A stretch of 64,000 nucleotides of DNA from Clostridium sp. UBA701 (GCA_002298125.1 DBMJ01000008.1:1-64000), one strand, 5' to 3'. Positions 9,276 through 18,870 are shown, counted from the stretch's first letter. Notes: generated by a model from the sequence alone, not told the origin. Made by a program: numbers and translations.

Positions 9276-11267
9276 CTACTTAATCATTTCCTCCAATTCC
9301 TCTTCATTAATAACCTTCACATTAAGCTCTAAGGCCTTTTGGTACTTTGAACCTGGTGCTTCTCCTACCAACACATAATCTGTCTTCCTGCTTACACTGC
9401 TTGAAACCTTCGCTCCAAGACTTTCTAAAAGCTCTGATATCTCGGTTCTTCCGTATTTCTTTAAACTTCCTGTCACCACAATGGTCTTATCCTTTAGTAC
9501 CTCGTTTACTAAGCTATTGTCTTCATAATATGGTGTTATACCAAAATCTATGAGCTCAAGGATAGTGCTTTTAACCTTATCTAGTTTAAAAAAGTCCAAT
9601 ATGCTTTGTGCCACAATTTCCCCTATGTCTTCCACCTCTATGAGCTCCTCATAGTCAGCATTTTCAATAGCTTCTAGGGACTTAAATCTCTTAGCTAAAT
9701 CTGTGGCTGTTTTCTTCCCCACATTTGGTATACCAAGGGCATATACAAAGGAATCCAGTTTGCAATTCTTGCTCTTTTCTATAGCTCGAATTAAATTATC
9801 TGCCTTTTTTTGTCCAAATTTCTCTAGAGTTAACAGCTCCTCCTTTTGTATCCTATAAAGGTCGGAAATAGACTTTATATTTAGCTTGTCAAAGAGCTGC
9901 TCTGCAGTCTTCTCACTAAAGCCTTCAATGTTCATGGCCTCTCTAGAACCAAAATGAACTATACTTTTAACCAGCTGAGGCATACAAGACAGCGTGTTTT
10001 CACAAAAATAATGTACTCCCTGAAGTATAAGAGAACTACCACAGAAAGGACATTTTGAAGGTGGTATTATTTCCTCTTCCACATCTGTATGTGAAGCTAC
10101 CCCCATTATTTCTGGAATAACATCGTTAGATCGTCGAATAAACACCTTGGAATAAAGCTTCACGCCCTTCCTATTAATATCATCCATATTGTTTAGAGTA
10201 GCCCTCTTAACCGTGGCTCCAGCAAGCTCCACAGGTTCGAGTAACGCTGTTGGAGAAACTCTTCCACTTCTGCCTACATTCCATTGAACCTCAAGCAAGG
10301 TGGTGGTAGCTTCCTCTGCTTCAAACTTGTAGGCGATAGAGTGCTTAGGAAATTTAACTGTAAAGCCTAATAGTTCTCTGGTTTTCATATCATCTATGGC
10401 TACTACAACTCCGTCAATATCATAATTTAGCTTAGGTCTAATAGACTCTATATAGGCTATTTCACCCTCTACCTCTTCATAGGTGCTGCAGCTTTTTTTA
10501 TAGCTATCCATAGGAAAGCCCTTTAGCTTAATAAAATCTAGCATTTCACCATAGCTATTAAAGCTGTAATTCTCTATATAACCAATATCATAGAAAAATG
10601 CAGATAGATTTCTTCTCGCCGTTTCCTTTACATTTAGATTTCTAAGTGCTCCTGCCGCACCATTTCTAAGGTTTTTTAGAGGTACAGCTGCAGTTTTATT
10701 ATACTCTGCAAAAGCCTCCTTGGTCATAATGGCTTCTCCATGTATTTCAAAGATAAAGTCATTTTCTATCTTTAAAGGCAGAGCTCTTATGGTCTTAGCC
10801 TGGGGTGTGACATCCTCTCCAACTATCCCTGTTCCTCTGGTGGCAGCTTTAACTAGATATCCATCCTTGTCATAGGTACAGTTTAAGGTAAGTCCGTCAA
10901 ACTTTTTAGTTAGTATATAGCTAATCTGAGGCAGCTTATCCTCATGGGCTCTATTATATTCCTCAACAAAGCGAAGATTTCTTATATGCCAATCCTTAAG
11001 CTCACTTAAGCTCTGTGCTTTGTCAAGGCTCCAAAGTCTCCCCTTATGCTCATGCTTTTGAAACTCCGGAAGTACTATATCTCCAACTCTATTAGTTGGA
11101 GAATGGGGAAGCACTGTTTGTAGCTCCTTTTCTAGCGCTTGAAGCTCTTCATATTTTTTATCATATTCCACATCAGATACTGTTGGATTATCCTGTACAT
11201 AGTATTCATAAGCGTAGCGGTTTAACTCATCAACTAATTTTTCCATGTGCTTAAATTTATCATCCAT
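9276..11267 (-). CDS. ligA: NAD-dependent DNA ligase
   Basis: Seals nicks in replication and repair using NAD+. The 663-aa protein has the full layout: Ia domain at the N-terminus ([17 protein letters not shown]), nucleotidyltransferase domain with the catalytic lysine in KKFDG near residue 125, an OB fold, a four-Cys zinc finger (CPFCGSS...CENTLSC near 405-428), HhH repeats and a C-terminal BRCT domain from about 590. The residues flanking the KxDG motif (TKKFDGLT) differ slightly from the usual EPKxDGLA, but the lysine and DG are intact. It follows pcrA by 47 bases, a common firmicute pairing. Confidence 0.97.
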   Translation of the reverse strand: MDDKFKHMEKLVDELNRYAYEYYVQDNPTVSDVEYDKKYEELQALEKELQTVLPHSPTNRVGDIVLPEFQKHEHKGRLWSLDKAQSLSELKDWHIRNLRFVEEYNRAHEDKLPQISYILTKKFDGLTLNCTYDKDGYLVKAATRGTGIVGEDVTPQAKTIRALPLKIENDFIFEIHGEAIMTKEAFAEYNKTAAVPLKNLRNGAAGALRNLNVKETARRNLSAFFYDIGYIENYSFNSYGEMLDFIKLKGFPMDSYKKSCSTYEEVEGEIAYIESIRPKLNYDIDGVVVAIDDMKTRELLGFTVKFPKHSIAYKFEAEEATTTLLEVQWNVGRSGRVSPTALLEPVELAGATVKRATLNNMDDINRKGVKLYSKVFIRRSNDVIPEIMGVASHTDVEEEIIPPSKCPFCGSSLILQGVHYFCENTLSCMPQLVKSIVHFGSREAMNIEGFSEKTAEQLFDKLNIKSISDLYRIQKEELLTLEKFGQKKADNLIRAIEKSKNCKLDSFVYALGIPNVGKKTATDLAKRFKSLEAIENADYEELIEVEDIGEIVAQSILDFFKLDKVKSTILELIDFGITPYYEDNSLVNEVLKDKTIVVTGSLKKYGRTEISELLESLGAKVSSSVSRKTDYVLVGEAPGSKYQKALELNVKVINEEELEEMIK

Positions 11268-11314
11268 GACTTCTAAAACCTCCTCTTATTATTGTAGAAT
11301 GCTATGTTTATACA

Positions 11315-13690
11315 TTACATTACCTCAAGTGGTGCCATGCTAAGTAAAAGATGTTTTACTCCCATATTATCAAAGGCAATGGTGATTTTTACATCTCTTC
11401 CCTCTTCCTTTAGGCTTATTATAGTTCCAACTCCAAACTTAGGATGCTTTACCTTTTTGCCTGGCTTGTAGCTTCCACTATCCTTTTCTGTTTTTGATAC
11501 AGTCTCTTTATTATTATTAAAGCTGCTTCTTAAGCTGTGAGGGTTATATCCACCCTCCCTAAAGCTTTCAGAGCTTTTATGAGTAACCTTCATTACATTT
11601 CTTAAGTCTTCTTTTAAGTCCTCTGGTATTTCAGTGATAAAGCAGGACTCCTCGAGGGCAGTAGTTCTCCCATAGAGATTTCTTATCTGAGCTGAGGTCA
11701 TATAGAGCCTTTCCTTAGCCCTTGTTATTCCTACATAACAAAGCCTTCTAGATTCCTCCATCTCCTCATTGTTGTCTAGAGAAGCCATTCCAGGGAAAAT
11801 ACCATTCTCCATTCCCACCATAAACACCACTGGAAACTCTAACCCCTTGGCACTATGTACTGTCATAAGTACTACGGTATCTGCCTGCTCATCATAATTA
11901 TCCACATCTGCTACTAAGGTGATCTCCTCTAGAAAGGCTGCAAGAGATGTATCCTCTGCTCTCCCTTCAAATTCTAAGGCGGCAGACACAAGCTCCATTA
12001 AGTTCTCAACCCTGCTTTCTGAATCTGGCTCCTGAGAGTCTTTAAGCTGATCCATATATCCGCTTTCAGCTAAAATCTCCTCTATAAGCTCTGAGACAGT
12101 GAGCTCCTCCTTCCTCATGATGAAATTATTTATTAAGGCAGTAAATTTATTCACACTAGCAATAGTACGACCACTTAAATCTGGAACATACTCTGCATCT
12201 AATAAAGTATTGTAAAGACATTCCTCTACCTCTATTGCATGAGCTGCAAGCTTATCTACCGTTGCATCTCCAATGTTTCTTTTAGGTACATTTATTATCC
12301 TTCTTAAATTAACATCATCTGAGGGATTGCTTATAACCTTTAAATAAGCCATTATGTCCTTAATTTCTTTTCTATCGTAGAACTTAAGACCCCCTATTAT
12401 TCTATAGGGTATGTTTTTCTTAATTAAACTCTCTTCGAAAAGACGGGATTGAGCGTTGGTTCTATATAATATGGCAAAATCCTTATATGACCTTTTACTC
12501 TGCTGCATAAGCTTATCAATTTCTTCTGCTGCAAAGGAAGCCTCCTCTACGTCAGAATAAGCTCTATAAAGTTTTATTTTCTCTCCGCGCTCCCTGTCAG
12601 TTCTTAGTACCTTGGATTTTCTGCCGCTGTTATTTTTTATCACTCCATTGGCCGCATCTAAAATATTCCCAAGAGAACGGTAATTTTGCTCAAGCTTAAT
12701 AACCTTTGCCTCTTTATAATCCTTTTCAAAGGACAGTATATTTGTAATATCTGCCCCTCTAAAGCTATATATGCTCTGATCATCATCTCCAACAACACAA
12801 ATATTATTGTGCTCTGCTGCTAAAAGAGACACTAGCTCATATTGAGCCTTATTTGTATCTTGATATTCATCCACCATTATGTATTTAAATTTTCTTTGAT
12901 AAAATCCCAGTACCTCTTTTTCCTTCTTAAAAAGCTCCACAGTCTTAAAGATTATATCATCAAAATCTAGTGCATTATTGTTCTTGAGCTTTTTTTGATA
13001 AAGCTCATATATATCTGCTACCTTTTCTAGTCTATAGCCTGAGCTATGCTTTCTATATTCTTCAGGACCCATAAGCTTATCCTTTGCCCTGCCTATTTTT
13101 GAAAGCACCTCCTTCTCAGTTAAATCCTTATCGTTAATATTGAGCTCTTTAAAGCACTGCTTAACAAGACTTTTTTGATCATAGGTATCATAGATTACGA
13201 AATTTTTGTTATAGCCAATTTTATCGATTTCTCTCCTAAGTATCCTTACACAGGAGGAGTGAAAGGTAGAGAGCCACATGTTGTCTGCATCAGCTCCAAT
13301 TAAAGCACGAACTCTATCCCTCATTTCACCAGCTGCCTTATTAGTAAAGGTAATGGCTAAAATTTGTGAAGGATAGATCTTTTTTATACCAAGGGACTCA
13401 TTTAAATACCTTTTTTGTTCTTCCTTTATTTTCCCGACTTCTTCAAGAAGAGGAATAAGCTCCTCCACATTTTCAGGCACAAAAGTGCTATTATAGATAT
13501 CTCCATAGCTAAGCATAAAAAGGATTCTATTTACAAGCACTGTAGTCTTACCAGAACCTGCACCAGCTAAAATAAGCACTGGTCCTTTTACAGTAAGCAC
13601 AGCCTCTCTTTGCTCCACATTTAAATGTTTTAAATTTTCTTTAAGATATTCATCTCTAAGCTTCATAAATCTTATGTTATTATCCATCAT
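11315..13690 (-). CDS. pcrA: ATP-dependent DNA helicase PcrA/UvrD
   Basis: Superfamily 1A 3'-5' helicase for repair and for clearing replication roadblocks. The 791-aa protein shows the Q-motif segment LNVEQREAV, Walker A GAGSGKT near residues 42-48, Walker B VDEYQDTN, the QNYRS motif and VMTVHSAKGLEFPVVF. The C-terminus has the KHPKFGVGTI Tudor-like domain that contacts RNA polymerase in PcrA. A stretch of about 30 residues between motif I and the next helix (around YNSTFVPENVEELIP) is an insertion often seen in clostridial PcrA. It heads the pcrA-ligA-gatCAB run and is divergent from modB. Confidence 0.95.
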   Translation of the reverse strand: MMDNNIRFMKLRDEYLKENLKHLNVEQREAVLTVKGPVLILAGAGSGKTTVLVNRILFMLSYGDIYNSTFVPENVEELIPLLEEVGKIKEEQKRYLNESLGIKKIYPSQILAITFTNKAAGEMRDRVRALIGADADNMWLSTFHSSCVRILRREIDKIGYNKNFVIYDTYDQKSLVKQCFKELNINDKDLTEKEVLSKIGRAKDKLMGPEEYRKHSSGYRLEKVADIYELYQKKLKNNNALDFDDIIFKTVELFKKEKEVLGFYQRKFKYIMVDEYQDTNKAQYELVSLLAAEHNNICVVGDDDQSIYSFRGADITNILSFEKDYKEAKVIKLEQNYRSLGNILDAANGVIKNNSGRKSKVLRTDRERGEKIKLYRAYSDVEEASFAAEEIDKLMQQSKRSYKDFAILYRTNAQSRLFEESLIKKNIPYRIIGGLKFYDRKEIKDIMAYLKVISNPSDDVNLRRIINVPKRNIGDATVDKLAAHAIEVEECLYNTLLDAEYVPDLSGRTIASVNKFTALINNFIMRKEELTVSELIEEILAESGYMDQLKDSQEPDSESRVENLMELVSAALEFEGRAEDTSLAAFLEEITLVADVDNYDEQADTVVLMTVHSAKGLEFPVVFMVGMENGIFPGMASLDNNEEMEESRRLCYVGITRAKERLYMTSAQIRNLYGRTTALEESCFITEIPEDLKEDLRNVMKVTHKSSESFREGGYNPHSLRSSFNNNKETVSKTEKDSGSYKPGKKVKHPKFGVGTIISLKEEGRDVKITIAFDNMGVKHLLLSMAPLEVM

Positions 13691-13885
13691 AACGCTTCAC
13701 CCATCTTGTATTAATAATTCAATTTTTATGGCTGTATTTAAACACACCATACATATAAGTATAACATATTTTCATTATAATAATCTAAGGGTATTTCCCA
13801 TTTGAATATAAAGGATTTTTAAGTAATTTGTAGAATTTTATATTAAATTACAATAATGTACATTAAACTTAAGGAGGTTAAAACC

Positions 13886-14548
13886 ATGGATTATTTTCCT
13901 ATATTTTTGTCACTTAAAATAGCAGTAATAGCTACTGTTATAGTGCTTATAATTGGAGTACCCACAGCAAGATTTCTTGCCCATTCTTCCTTTAGAGGGA
14001 AAGAGACCTTTGAGACCCTGTTGATACTGCCCATGGTGCTGCCTCCATCCGTTATAGGTTATGGTCTCCTACTTTTGATAGGTAAAAGAGGACCCATAGG
14101 AAAGCTATTAAACAGTCTATTTGGTATTAATTTAATCTTCACCTGGAGAGCTTCCTGTATAGCTGCGGTAGTAGTGGCCCTGCCTCTTATGTATCAAAGC
14201 TGCAAGGCCGCCTTTTTAAATATTGATCCAAATTACGAAAAGGTAGCTAGGACTCTTGGAGCAAATGAGTTTCAAATATTCTTTAAGATATCTCTCCCCT
14301 TAGCCTGGCCAGGGATCTTAAGCGGCATTGCAATGTCCTTTGCCAGGGCCCTTGGTGAATTTGGTGCTACCTTAATGGTAGCAGGAAATATCCCTGGAAA
14401 GACTCAAACTATTCCTCTTGCACTTTACTATGCAGTAGAAAATGGTGATAAAGTAACTTCCAACATACTTATGTCCATGGTTATACTATCCAGCTTTGTG
14501 CTGATTTATGGCTTAAACAAATGGCTTAAAAGTATTCACTACAATTAA
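13886..14548 (+). CDS. modB: Molybdate-type ABC transporter permease, orphan
   Basis: Integral membrane subunit of a molybdate/tungstate (or related oxyanion) importer, 220 aa. The start at 13886 is set by AAGGAGG at 13871-13877. Several membrane segments are visible and the cytoplasmic EAA-like loop GANEFQIFFKISLPLAWPG, which docks the ATPase, is intact, followed by ARALGEFGATLMVAGN, a ModB hallmark. Unusually, no binding protein (modA) or ATPase (modC) gene flanks it: upstream is pcrA on the other strand and downstream a TrpR-like regulator on the other strand. It must either pair with subunits encoded elsewhere or be a relic. Substrate specificity cannot be decided from the permease alone. 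Confidence 0.85.
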   Translation: MDYFPIFLSLKIAVIATVIVLIIGVPTARFLAHSSFRGKETFETLLILPMVLPPSVIGYGLLLLIGKRGPIGKLLNSLFGINLIFTWRASCIAAVVVALPLMYQSCKAAFLNIDPNYEKVARTLGANEFQIFFKISLPLAWPGILSGIAMSFARALGEFGATLMVAGNIPGKTQTIPLALYYAVENGDKVTSNILMSMVILSSFVLIYGLNKWLKSIHYN

Positions 14549-14550
14549 AA

Positions 14551-14570
14551 AGACAGCTTTTTAGCTGTCT
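14551..14570. terminator. Intrinsic terminator between modB and yerC-like gene
   Basis: AGACAGCT (14551-14558) and AGCTGTCT (14563-14570) form an 8-bp stem. The T-rich tail is on the minus-strand side (complement of AATTAAAA), so it suits the yerC-like gene best, though it also lies just after modB. Confidence 0.75.
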
Positions 14571-14587
14571 CTTAGAATTCTATATGT

Positions 14588-14893
14588 TTATCTATTTTTC
14601 CACTCTACTCTTTCAAAGGCTATATCATAGCCATCACTACCGTAGTTTAATGCCCTGTTTACTCTGCTTATGGTTGCAGTACTAGCACCAGTGGTACTTG
14701 CAATATCAAGATAAGTTCTCTTCTGTTTTAGCATTTTTGCCACCTGAAGCCTTTGCTCTACTGCCTTAAGCTCATTAATAGTGCAAACGTCTTCAAAAAA
14801 ACGATAGCATTCCTCTCTAGTTTTCAGGGACAGAATGGCATCGAACAAAAAATCCAGCTCGTCACATTGAAGTTTGGATTTATAATCTCCCAT
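14588..14893 (-). CDS. YerC/YecD-type TrpR-related transcription regulator
   Basis: A 101-aa DNA-binding protein of the TrpR/YerC superfamily. An N-terminal helix pair (DELDFLFDAILSLKTREECYR) is followed by the helix-turn-helix LDIASTTGASTATISRVNRAL at about residues 60-80. The family is widespread in Firmicutes and its effector is not known; it lacks an obvious tryptophan pocket assignment. It is a single-gene unit converging on modB, with its own terminator. A long hairpin-rich gap of 435 bases lies upstream. Confidence 0.85.
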   Translation of the reverse strand: MGDYKSKLQCDELDFLFDAILSLKTREECYRFFEDVCTINELKAVEQRLQVAKMLKQKRTYLDIASTTGASTATISRVNRALNYGSDGYDIAFERVEWKNR

Positions 14894-15034
14894 TTATACC
14901 ACCTCTTAATGAGTATATTTTGCAAGTTGTCTTACTTTAATGATACATAAGTAAATATTATCATTAAAACGCGGCTTTTTCCAGCTTTATGTTGAACTTT
15001 GTGTTTTTATTTTTAATAATGCCAAAAAAAGCAC

Positions 15035-15163
15035 GAAAAAGCGGACAAGGTTGGGGGACCTTGTCCGCTTTTTCTTCAAAAACCAAAATAACATTCTTAA
15101 TAGCCTTTGGGGTTAGGCTATTTATAATAAATAAAAAGGGGGCTATTTATTCTTTTTATTTAT
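15035..15163. repeat. Three consecutive stem-loops with G-rich loops in a 435-base gap
   Basis: The gene-free stretch 14894-15328 holds three perfect hairpins in a row. H1 pairs 15035-15051 with 15058-15074 (17 bp, loop TGGGGG). H2 pairs 15099-15106 with 15115-15122 (8 bp, loop TTGGGGTT). H3 pairs 15127-15138 with 15152-15163 (12 bp, 13-base loop beginning GGGG). H2 and H3 also share a GGCTATTTAT direct repeat. H1 looks like a terminator in either direction but no gene ends at it. No coding potential is convincing here. Confidence 0.6.
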
Positions 15164-15275
15164 CTTACAGTATTATTATATTAAACGAGTTTCAAAAATG
15201 CAACACTTTTTGCAGATTAAATTGTAAATTTTTCTTTAAGTGAATGAATTTAATTCATATTTAGTTCATTTTATT

Positions 15276-15326
15276 AATAAGAGCCTCAACTTTAGTATTA
15301 TTTATACTTAAAGTGAGGCTCTTATT
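15276..15326 (-). terminator. Terminator after rsuA-like gene
   Basis: AATAAGAGCCTCA (15276-15288) pairs with TGAGGCTCTTATT (15314-15326); a bulged inner stem adds CTTTA pairs. It starts two bases after the pseudouridine synthase stop on the minus strand. Confidence 0.7.
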
Positions 15327-15328
15327 CT

Positions 15329-16054
15329 CTATTGTATTTCTTTATCCACTAAAAGCTCAAGCTCCTCTTTTGTAAGCTCCCTATATTGTCCTTCTTCAAG
15401 AGCCTCATCTAAATATAACTCTCCAAATTTAAATCTTTTTAAATATGTTACATTCATGCCACGAGCCTGAAACATCCTTTTCACCTGGTGAAACTTTCCT
15501 TCTGTAAGGATTACCTCAGCCTCTGAATTAGTTTCACTAGAGGATAAAATCACAAGTCCTGCTGGTAGGCACTTATACCCATCATCTAGAACTATTCCCT
15601 TTTCAAAGGCCTTTATGTCCTTTTCATCAAGGGCCTTATCAACTCTGGCATAATAGTGTTTTTCCACATGCCATTTAGGAGAAATTAACCTATGATTTAA
15701 TTCCCCATCATTAGTTAAAATAAGCAGTCCTACAGTATCCTTGTCAAGTCTTCCTACGGGGAAGGGATTAAACACTGCATGCTCTGGCTGAAGAAGATCC
15801 ACCACAGTGCCATCATACTTATCATAGGTAGCTGACACTACCCCATCTGGTTTATTCATCATTAGATATATATACTTTCTATAAAATACCTCTTCTCCAT
15901 TTACTACTATGGAGGATTTCTCTGGATCAAGCTGTAGTGAGCTATCCTTTACAATTTCATCATTTACTACTACAGCTCCTTCCTTTACTAGAGCCTTCAC
16001 TTCTTTTCTACTTCCATAGCCTAAATTGGATAATACCTTATCAAGTCTTTCCAT
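15329..16054 (-). CDS. rsuA: RsuA-family 16S rRNA pseudouridine synthase
   Basis: Converts a specific uridine in small-subunit rRNA to pseudouridine. The 241-aa protein has an N-terminal S4 RNA-binding domain (MERLDKVLSNLGYGSRKEV) and the catalytic signature GRLDKDTVGLLILTNDG with the active aspartate, then KHYYARV and the C-terminal QVKRMF segment. The RsuA/RluB/RluE/RluF subfamilies are hard to separate by eye; the short length and EGKFHQVKRMF favour RsuA. It follows the Y_Y_Y repeat gene by 25 bases and is probably cotranscribed with it. Confidence 0.85.
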   Translation of the reverse strand: MERLDKVLSNLGYGSRKEVKALVKEGAVVVNDEIVKDSSLQLDPEKSSIVVNGEEVFYRKYIYLMMNKPDGVVSATYDKYDGTVVDLLQPEHAVFNPFPVGRLDKDTVGLLILTNDGELNHRLISPKWHVEKHYYARVDKALDEKDIKAFEKGIVLDDGYKCLPAGLVILSSSETNSEAEVILTEGKFHQVKRMFQARGMNVTYLKRFKFGELYLDEALEEGQYRELTKEELELLVDKEIQ

Positions 16055-16079
16055 CCTGCACTCCTCCTCTTTAGTTCCT

Positions 16080-18080
16080 TTAGGGTTCTACTATAAAGCT
16101 TGTCATAGCATAGTCTTCATACCCTGCCTTGCGATGAGAGCTCTTACATAGCACTAAGAGCCTATATTCCCCTGTTGTATATGGTATAAAAGAAAAACTT
16201 CTATTTTTACTGTAGCTTTGAACTAAATTCCACTCACCCTGCTCCATGAGGTAAAAAGCATATACCACATCCTTGCCTCCTAGATGCTGAGCTTGGAAGA
16301 AGATATTATTATTTATATGAAACTCCTCATTTTCACAGCATAGTGAGGTATTGGTAATTGGCGGTGCCTCCTTAACCTTAAACATCATAGACTTACGCAT
16401 GTCATATTCTTCTGAGCTTTTTTTGTTCTTTGCATATATTTCTACAGTATAAAGTCCCGCACATCTTGGACTAATGGTATAGAAGCTTGAATTTTCGTAT
16501 TCTGTTTCCTCTACCTTATGTCCATTTATTTTTAAAATATATTTTAGCTTTACTTCCTTAGTATTCCTGCATACCACCCTAAGCATTATATCCTCTCCAA
16601 GATAATAAACGGGCTTAGTGGAGGTTAGTATATAGTCTATCTCTGCAGGAATAAAATCAAAAACCTCTAAGTAAACATACTCATGAGCATCATACTCTCT
16701 TTTTGAATATTTGTGCTTTACACCTATCTCAAGCTCATAACTTCCCTTATATTCTGGAGTAAATCTCACCCAATTACAGCTGCCATATTCAATTTTCTCC
16801 ACCACTTCTTCACCCTGTCTTACCATAAAGCAGTATCTTAAATCAGTACCGCCGCTGGCCATTACAGTGACATTTATGGTATCACCAGTGGTAAGCTTGG
16901 AGGCTTTATCTAGTAATATCTGATTTATATGTACAGGATATTTGCTTAGTTCATCCACATGAAAGCTTATTGCAGCAGAGCTTTCATAGCTGTTTTCAAA
17001 GCTTTCATCCTTAACCCACAGAGTAAGTATATATTCCCCAGGGGCTTCTGTATTCCATTTGTAGGTGCATTCCTTTATATAGCCGCTGTCTACGCCATAA
17101 TTACCATCTATTATGAACCGGTATAGTAGATTTTTACCGCCCTCTACCACAGCCTTTAAGGTAATGCATTCTCCACAGAGTTGAGGGCTAGATAAGTCTG
17201 TAGTAAAGCTCTTTATATTTATTTCCCTATAAGGCTTTATTATGTACTCCAGTATTGCCCTGTCGTCATATTCCTCCCTTGAATACATATCCCTTGCAAG
17301 GCAGAGGAGCTTATATTTCCCAGGCTTTTTTTCAGTAAAGGACAGCACCTTTCTGCTAGAGTAGTCCTGAAGTACCACCCCTTCTCCCTGCTCATTAAAC
17401 AAAATAAACTTATAGAGCACCATGCGATGATCCTCGTAGTCTACCTCTACCTCAAACATCAATTCTTTGTCTACATATAGCTCCTCTGTAATACAGGTAA
17501 AGCTACTTATCACTAATGGCTTTAAAGTCTTTACCTCATAGCTGACCTCTGCACATTTATCAAATTTATTCGGGGAATTAGGAGCCTTAGCCTCCACCAG
17601 CAGCTCTTTTTTACCAACAGAGCCTACTGTATAGGCAATATCTTTTTCCCCACCGTAATCCTTTAAAAGCTCCCACTGACCTCCTTCTTTAAGCCAATAG
17701 CGGAGTAATACTCCTTCATCTGCTTCCACAGATATGGTCTGTCTATCACCAGGCTGTATACATTCCTTTCCAATAAGCACCCTTTTAAGCAGGTTTTCCG
17801 AAGATATTCCTACAACAAATTCTCTTCTGCAGGAATAATCAAAGGGTCTCTTACTATTAGCTTTTTTTGCCTGCACTATAATATTATAGGTTCCATCTTT
17901 TTCAGGCATCCATTCTGCGGTGTTTGAAGCTGAAAAATCCTTAATAAGCGCCCACTTTCCATCAATGCCCGCCATAAACTTATATTGAAGTCCATCCTCT
18001 GCCTGCTCTACCGTAATGCCTATAACAGTATTTGTCGGTTGAGGACTCTCTTTATCAAATATAATAGAAATTTCATTCAT
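16080..18080 (-). CDS. Triple-tyrosine (Y_Y_Y) repeat protein, seven tandem domains
   Basis: A 666-aa protein made almost wholly of about seven beta-sandwich repeats of 90-100 residues. Each has the same rhythm: a proline-rich strand (SPQLCGE), a LxYxFxxxxxG core such as LQYKFMAGIDGKW, a W/F-x-P element and a final GxYxLxVxAKxxxS-x-YD segment before the next unit. Such triple-tyrosine domains occur next to sensor kinases elsewhere, but here no kinase or enzyme domain is attached. There is no signal peptide or anchor, so the product appears cytoplasmic. The start at 18080 is preferred because GGGGGAT lies eight bases upstream; a longer frame begins at 18095. Function unknown; a protein- or glycan-binding scaffold is plausible. 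Confidence 0.75.
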   Translation of the reverse strand: MNEISIIFDKESPQPTNTVIGITVEQAEDGLQYKFMAGIDGKWALIKDFSASNTAEWMPEKDGTYNIIVQAKKANSKRPFDYSCRREFVVGISSENLLKRVLIGKECIQPGDRQTISVEADEGVLLRYWLKEGGQWELLKDYGGEKDIAYTVGSVGKKELLVEAKAPNSPNKFDKCAEVSYEVKTLKPLVISSFTCITEELYVDKELMFEVEVDYEDHRMVLYKFILFNEQGEGVVLQDYSSRKVLSFTEKKPGKYKLLCLARDMYSREEYDDRAILEYIIKPYREINIKSFTTDLSSPQLCGECITLKAVVEGGKNLLYRFIIDGNYGVDSGYIKECTYKWNTEAPGEYILTLWVKDESFENSYESSAAISFHVDELSKYPVHINQILLDKASKLTTGDTINVTVMASGGTDLRYCFMVRQGEEVVEKIEYGSCNWVRFTPEYKGSYELEIGVKHKYSKREYDAHEYVYLEVFDFIPAEIDYILTSTKPVYYLGEDIMLRVVCRNTKEVKLKYILKINGHKVEETEYENSSFYTISPRCAGLYTVEIYAKNKKSSEEYDMRKSMMFKVKEAPPITNTSLCCENEEFHINNNIFFQAQHLGGKDVVYAFYLMEQGEWNLVQSYSKNRSFSFIPYTTGEYRLLVLCKSSHRKAGYEDYAMTSFIVEP

Positions 18081-18220
18081 ATAATCATCCCCCATAACTG
18101 CACACCTGATTTTATTATACTATAGTGGTATAATTTGTAACAATACTATATTCGTTTATTATACAGTAATTTTGTTCAATAATGAGGAATTAAATTCAGT
18201 TTTCCGCATAAACTATCCAT

Positions 18221-18375
18221 AAGGAGATAGGGCATCTTGACTCACGTTACTCAATGCAGCTAACATACGCCTATAACTATTGATAACTATCCCTATTATT
18301 TTGAACAAATTCACCATACAATGGTCTCCTAAGGATTATCTAACCTTTGAAGCATTAAATGGTGCCCTTCTCCTT
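18221..18375. ncRNA. Candidate structured RNA closed by a 13-bp long-range stem
   Basis: In the gene-free 345 bases between the repeat protein and the yaiI-like gene, positions 18221-18227 plus 18229-18234 pair with 18363-18375, giving 13 bp with one bulged base, extended by U-G and C-G pairs only if read on the + strand. Inside, AATGC (18253-18257) pairs GCATT (18352-18356), and further in GATAA (near 18282) can pair TTATC (18336-18340). A long rod with a central bubble recalls 6S RNA, but I cannot confirm that. No clear promoter was found in either direction and the strand is unresolved. Confidence 0.4.
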
Positions 18376-18403
18376 CTAAGCACAACTTCATTCCACTAAT
18401 AAA

Positions 18404-18427
18404 AAGCAGGAGTTTTTTCTCCTGCTT
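18404..18427 (-). terminator. Terminator of the pgi-yaiI unit
   Basis: AAGCAGGAG (18404-18412) pairs with CTCCTGCTT (18419-18427) and is followed on the minus strand by TTTTTATT. The yaiI-like stop codon lies inside the stem. Confidence 0.8.
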
Positions 18428-18869
18428 ACTTTATTTTTCTTTCTATCATATTAGTTAGACATGTTCTTAACCTTTCATTATCCTCTTCTGTACGTTTTTT
18501 CGGATTTTGGGTTTTCCCTCCTCCTCTTCTCACCTTAGCTCCCATATGTCTTTCAAATAGCAGCATATCCATATTTTTATCACTGTAAATCATGCCCTTT
18601 GGACTTAAAGCCCCTGCACCCTTACCAAGGGCTAAAGCAGCCACCCCAAAGTCTTGAGTTACTACTATGTCACCTGCTTTAGCTTCGTTTATAAGCATCA
18701 TATCTACGGCTTGATAATCACTATCCGCCTTTATTACACTTCCATAGCTACTCTTAATTTCATGGGCATAGCTGCAGTATATTCTAAGCTCCAAAGAGTA
18801 TTTCTTAGCAATCTCTTCAATAATATACCTTCCTGCACAGCCATCCCCATCTACCAGTATGCGAGTCAT
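18426..18869 (-). CDS. YaiI/YqxD family (DUF188) protein
   Basis: A 147-aa protein of the UPF0178/DUF188 family, a PIN-like fold of unknown role. It opens MTRILVDGDGCAGRY, with the conserved DGDxC motif, and has VTQDFGVAALALGKGAGALSPKG in the middle, the other family signature. I start it at 18869, one base after the pgi stop, instead of the longer frame that overlaps pgi; an AAAGG site lies within the end of pgi. It is translationally coupled to pgi. Confidence 0.85.
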   Translation of the reverse strand: MTRILVDGDGCAGRYIIEEIAKKYSLELRIYCSYAHEIKSSYGSVIKADSDYQAVDMMLINEAKAGDIVVTQDFGVAALALGKGAGALSPKGMIYSDKNMDMLLFERHMGAKVRRGGGKTQNPKKRTEEDNERLRTCLTNMIERKIK

Positions 18870-18870
18870 A

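Noticed and set aside
14989..15243. An 84-codon open frame in the modB-rsuA gap
   Set aside because: It runs through the hairpin cluster, has no ribosome binding site and its composition (runs of Phe, Lys, Asn) reflects the AT-rich repeats.
18096..18425. Possible T-box, SAM, lysine or purine riboswitch for the Y_Y_Y or yaiI-like gene
   Set aside because: None of the conserved cores is present on either strand; only a long-range stem is supported, so it is listed as an unassigned structure.
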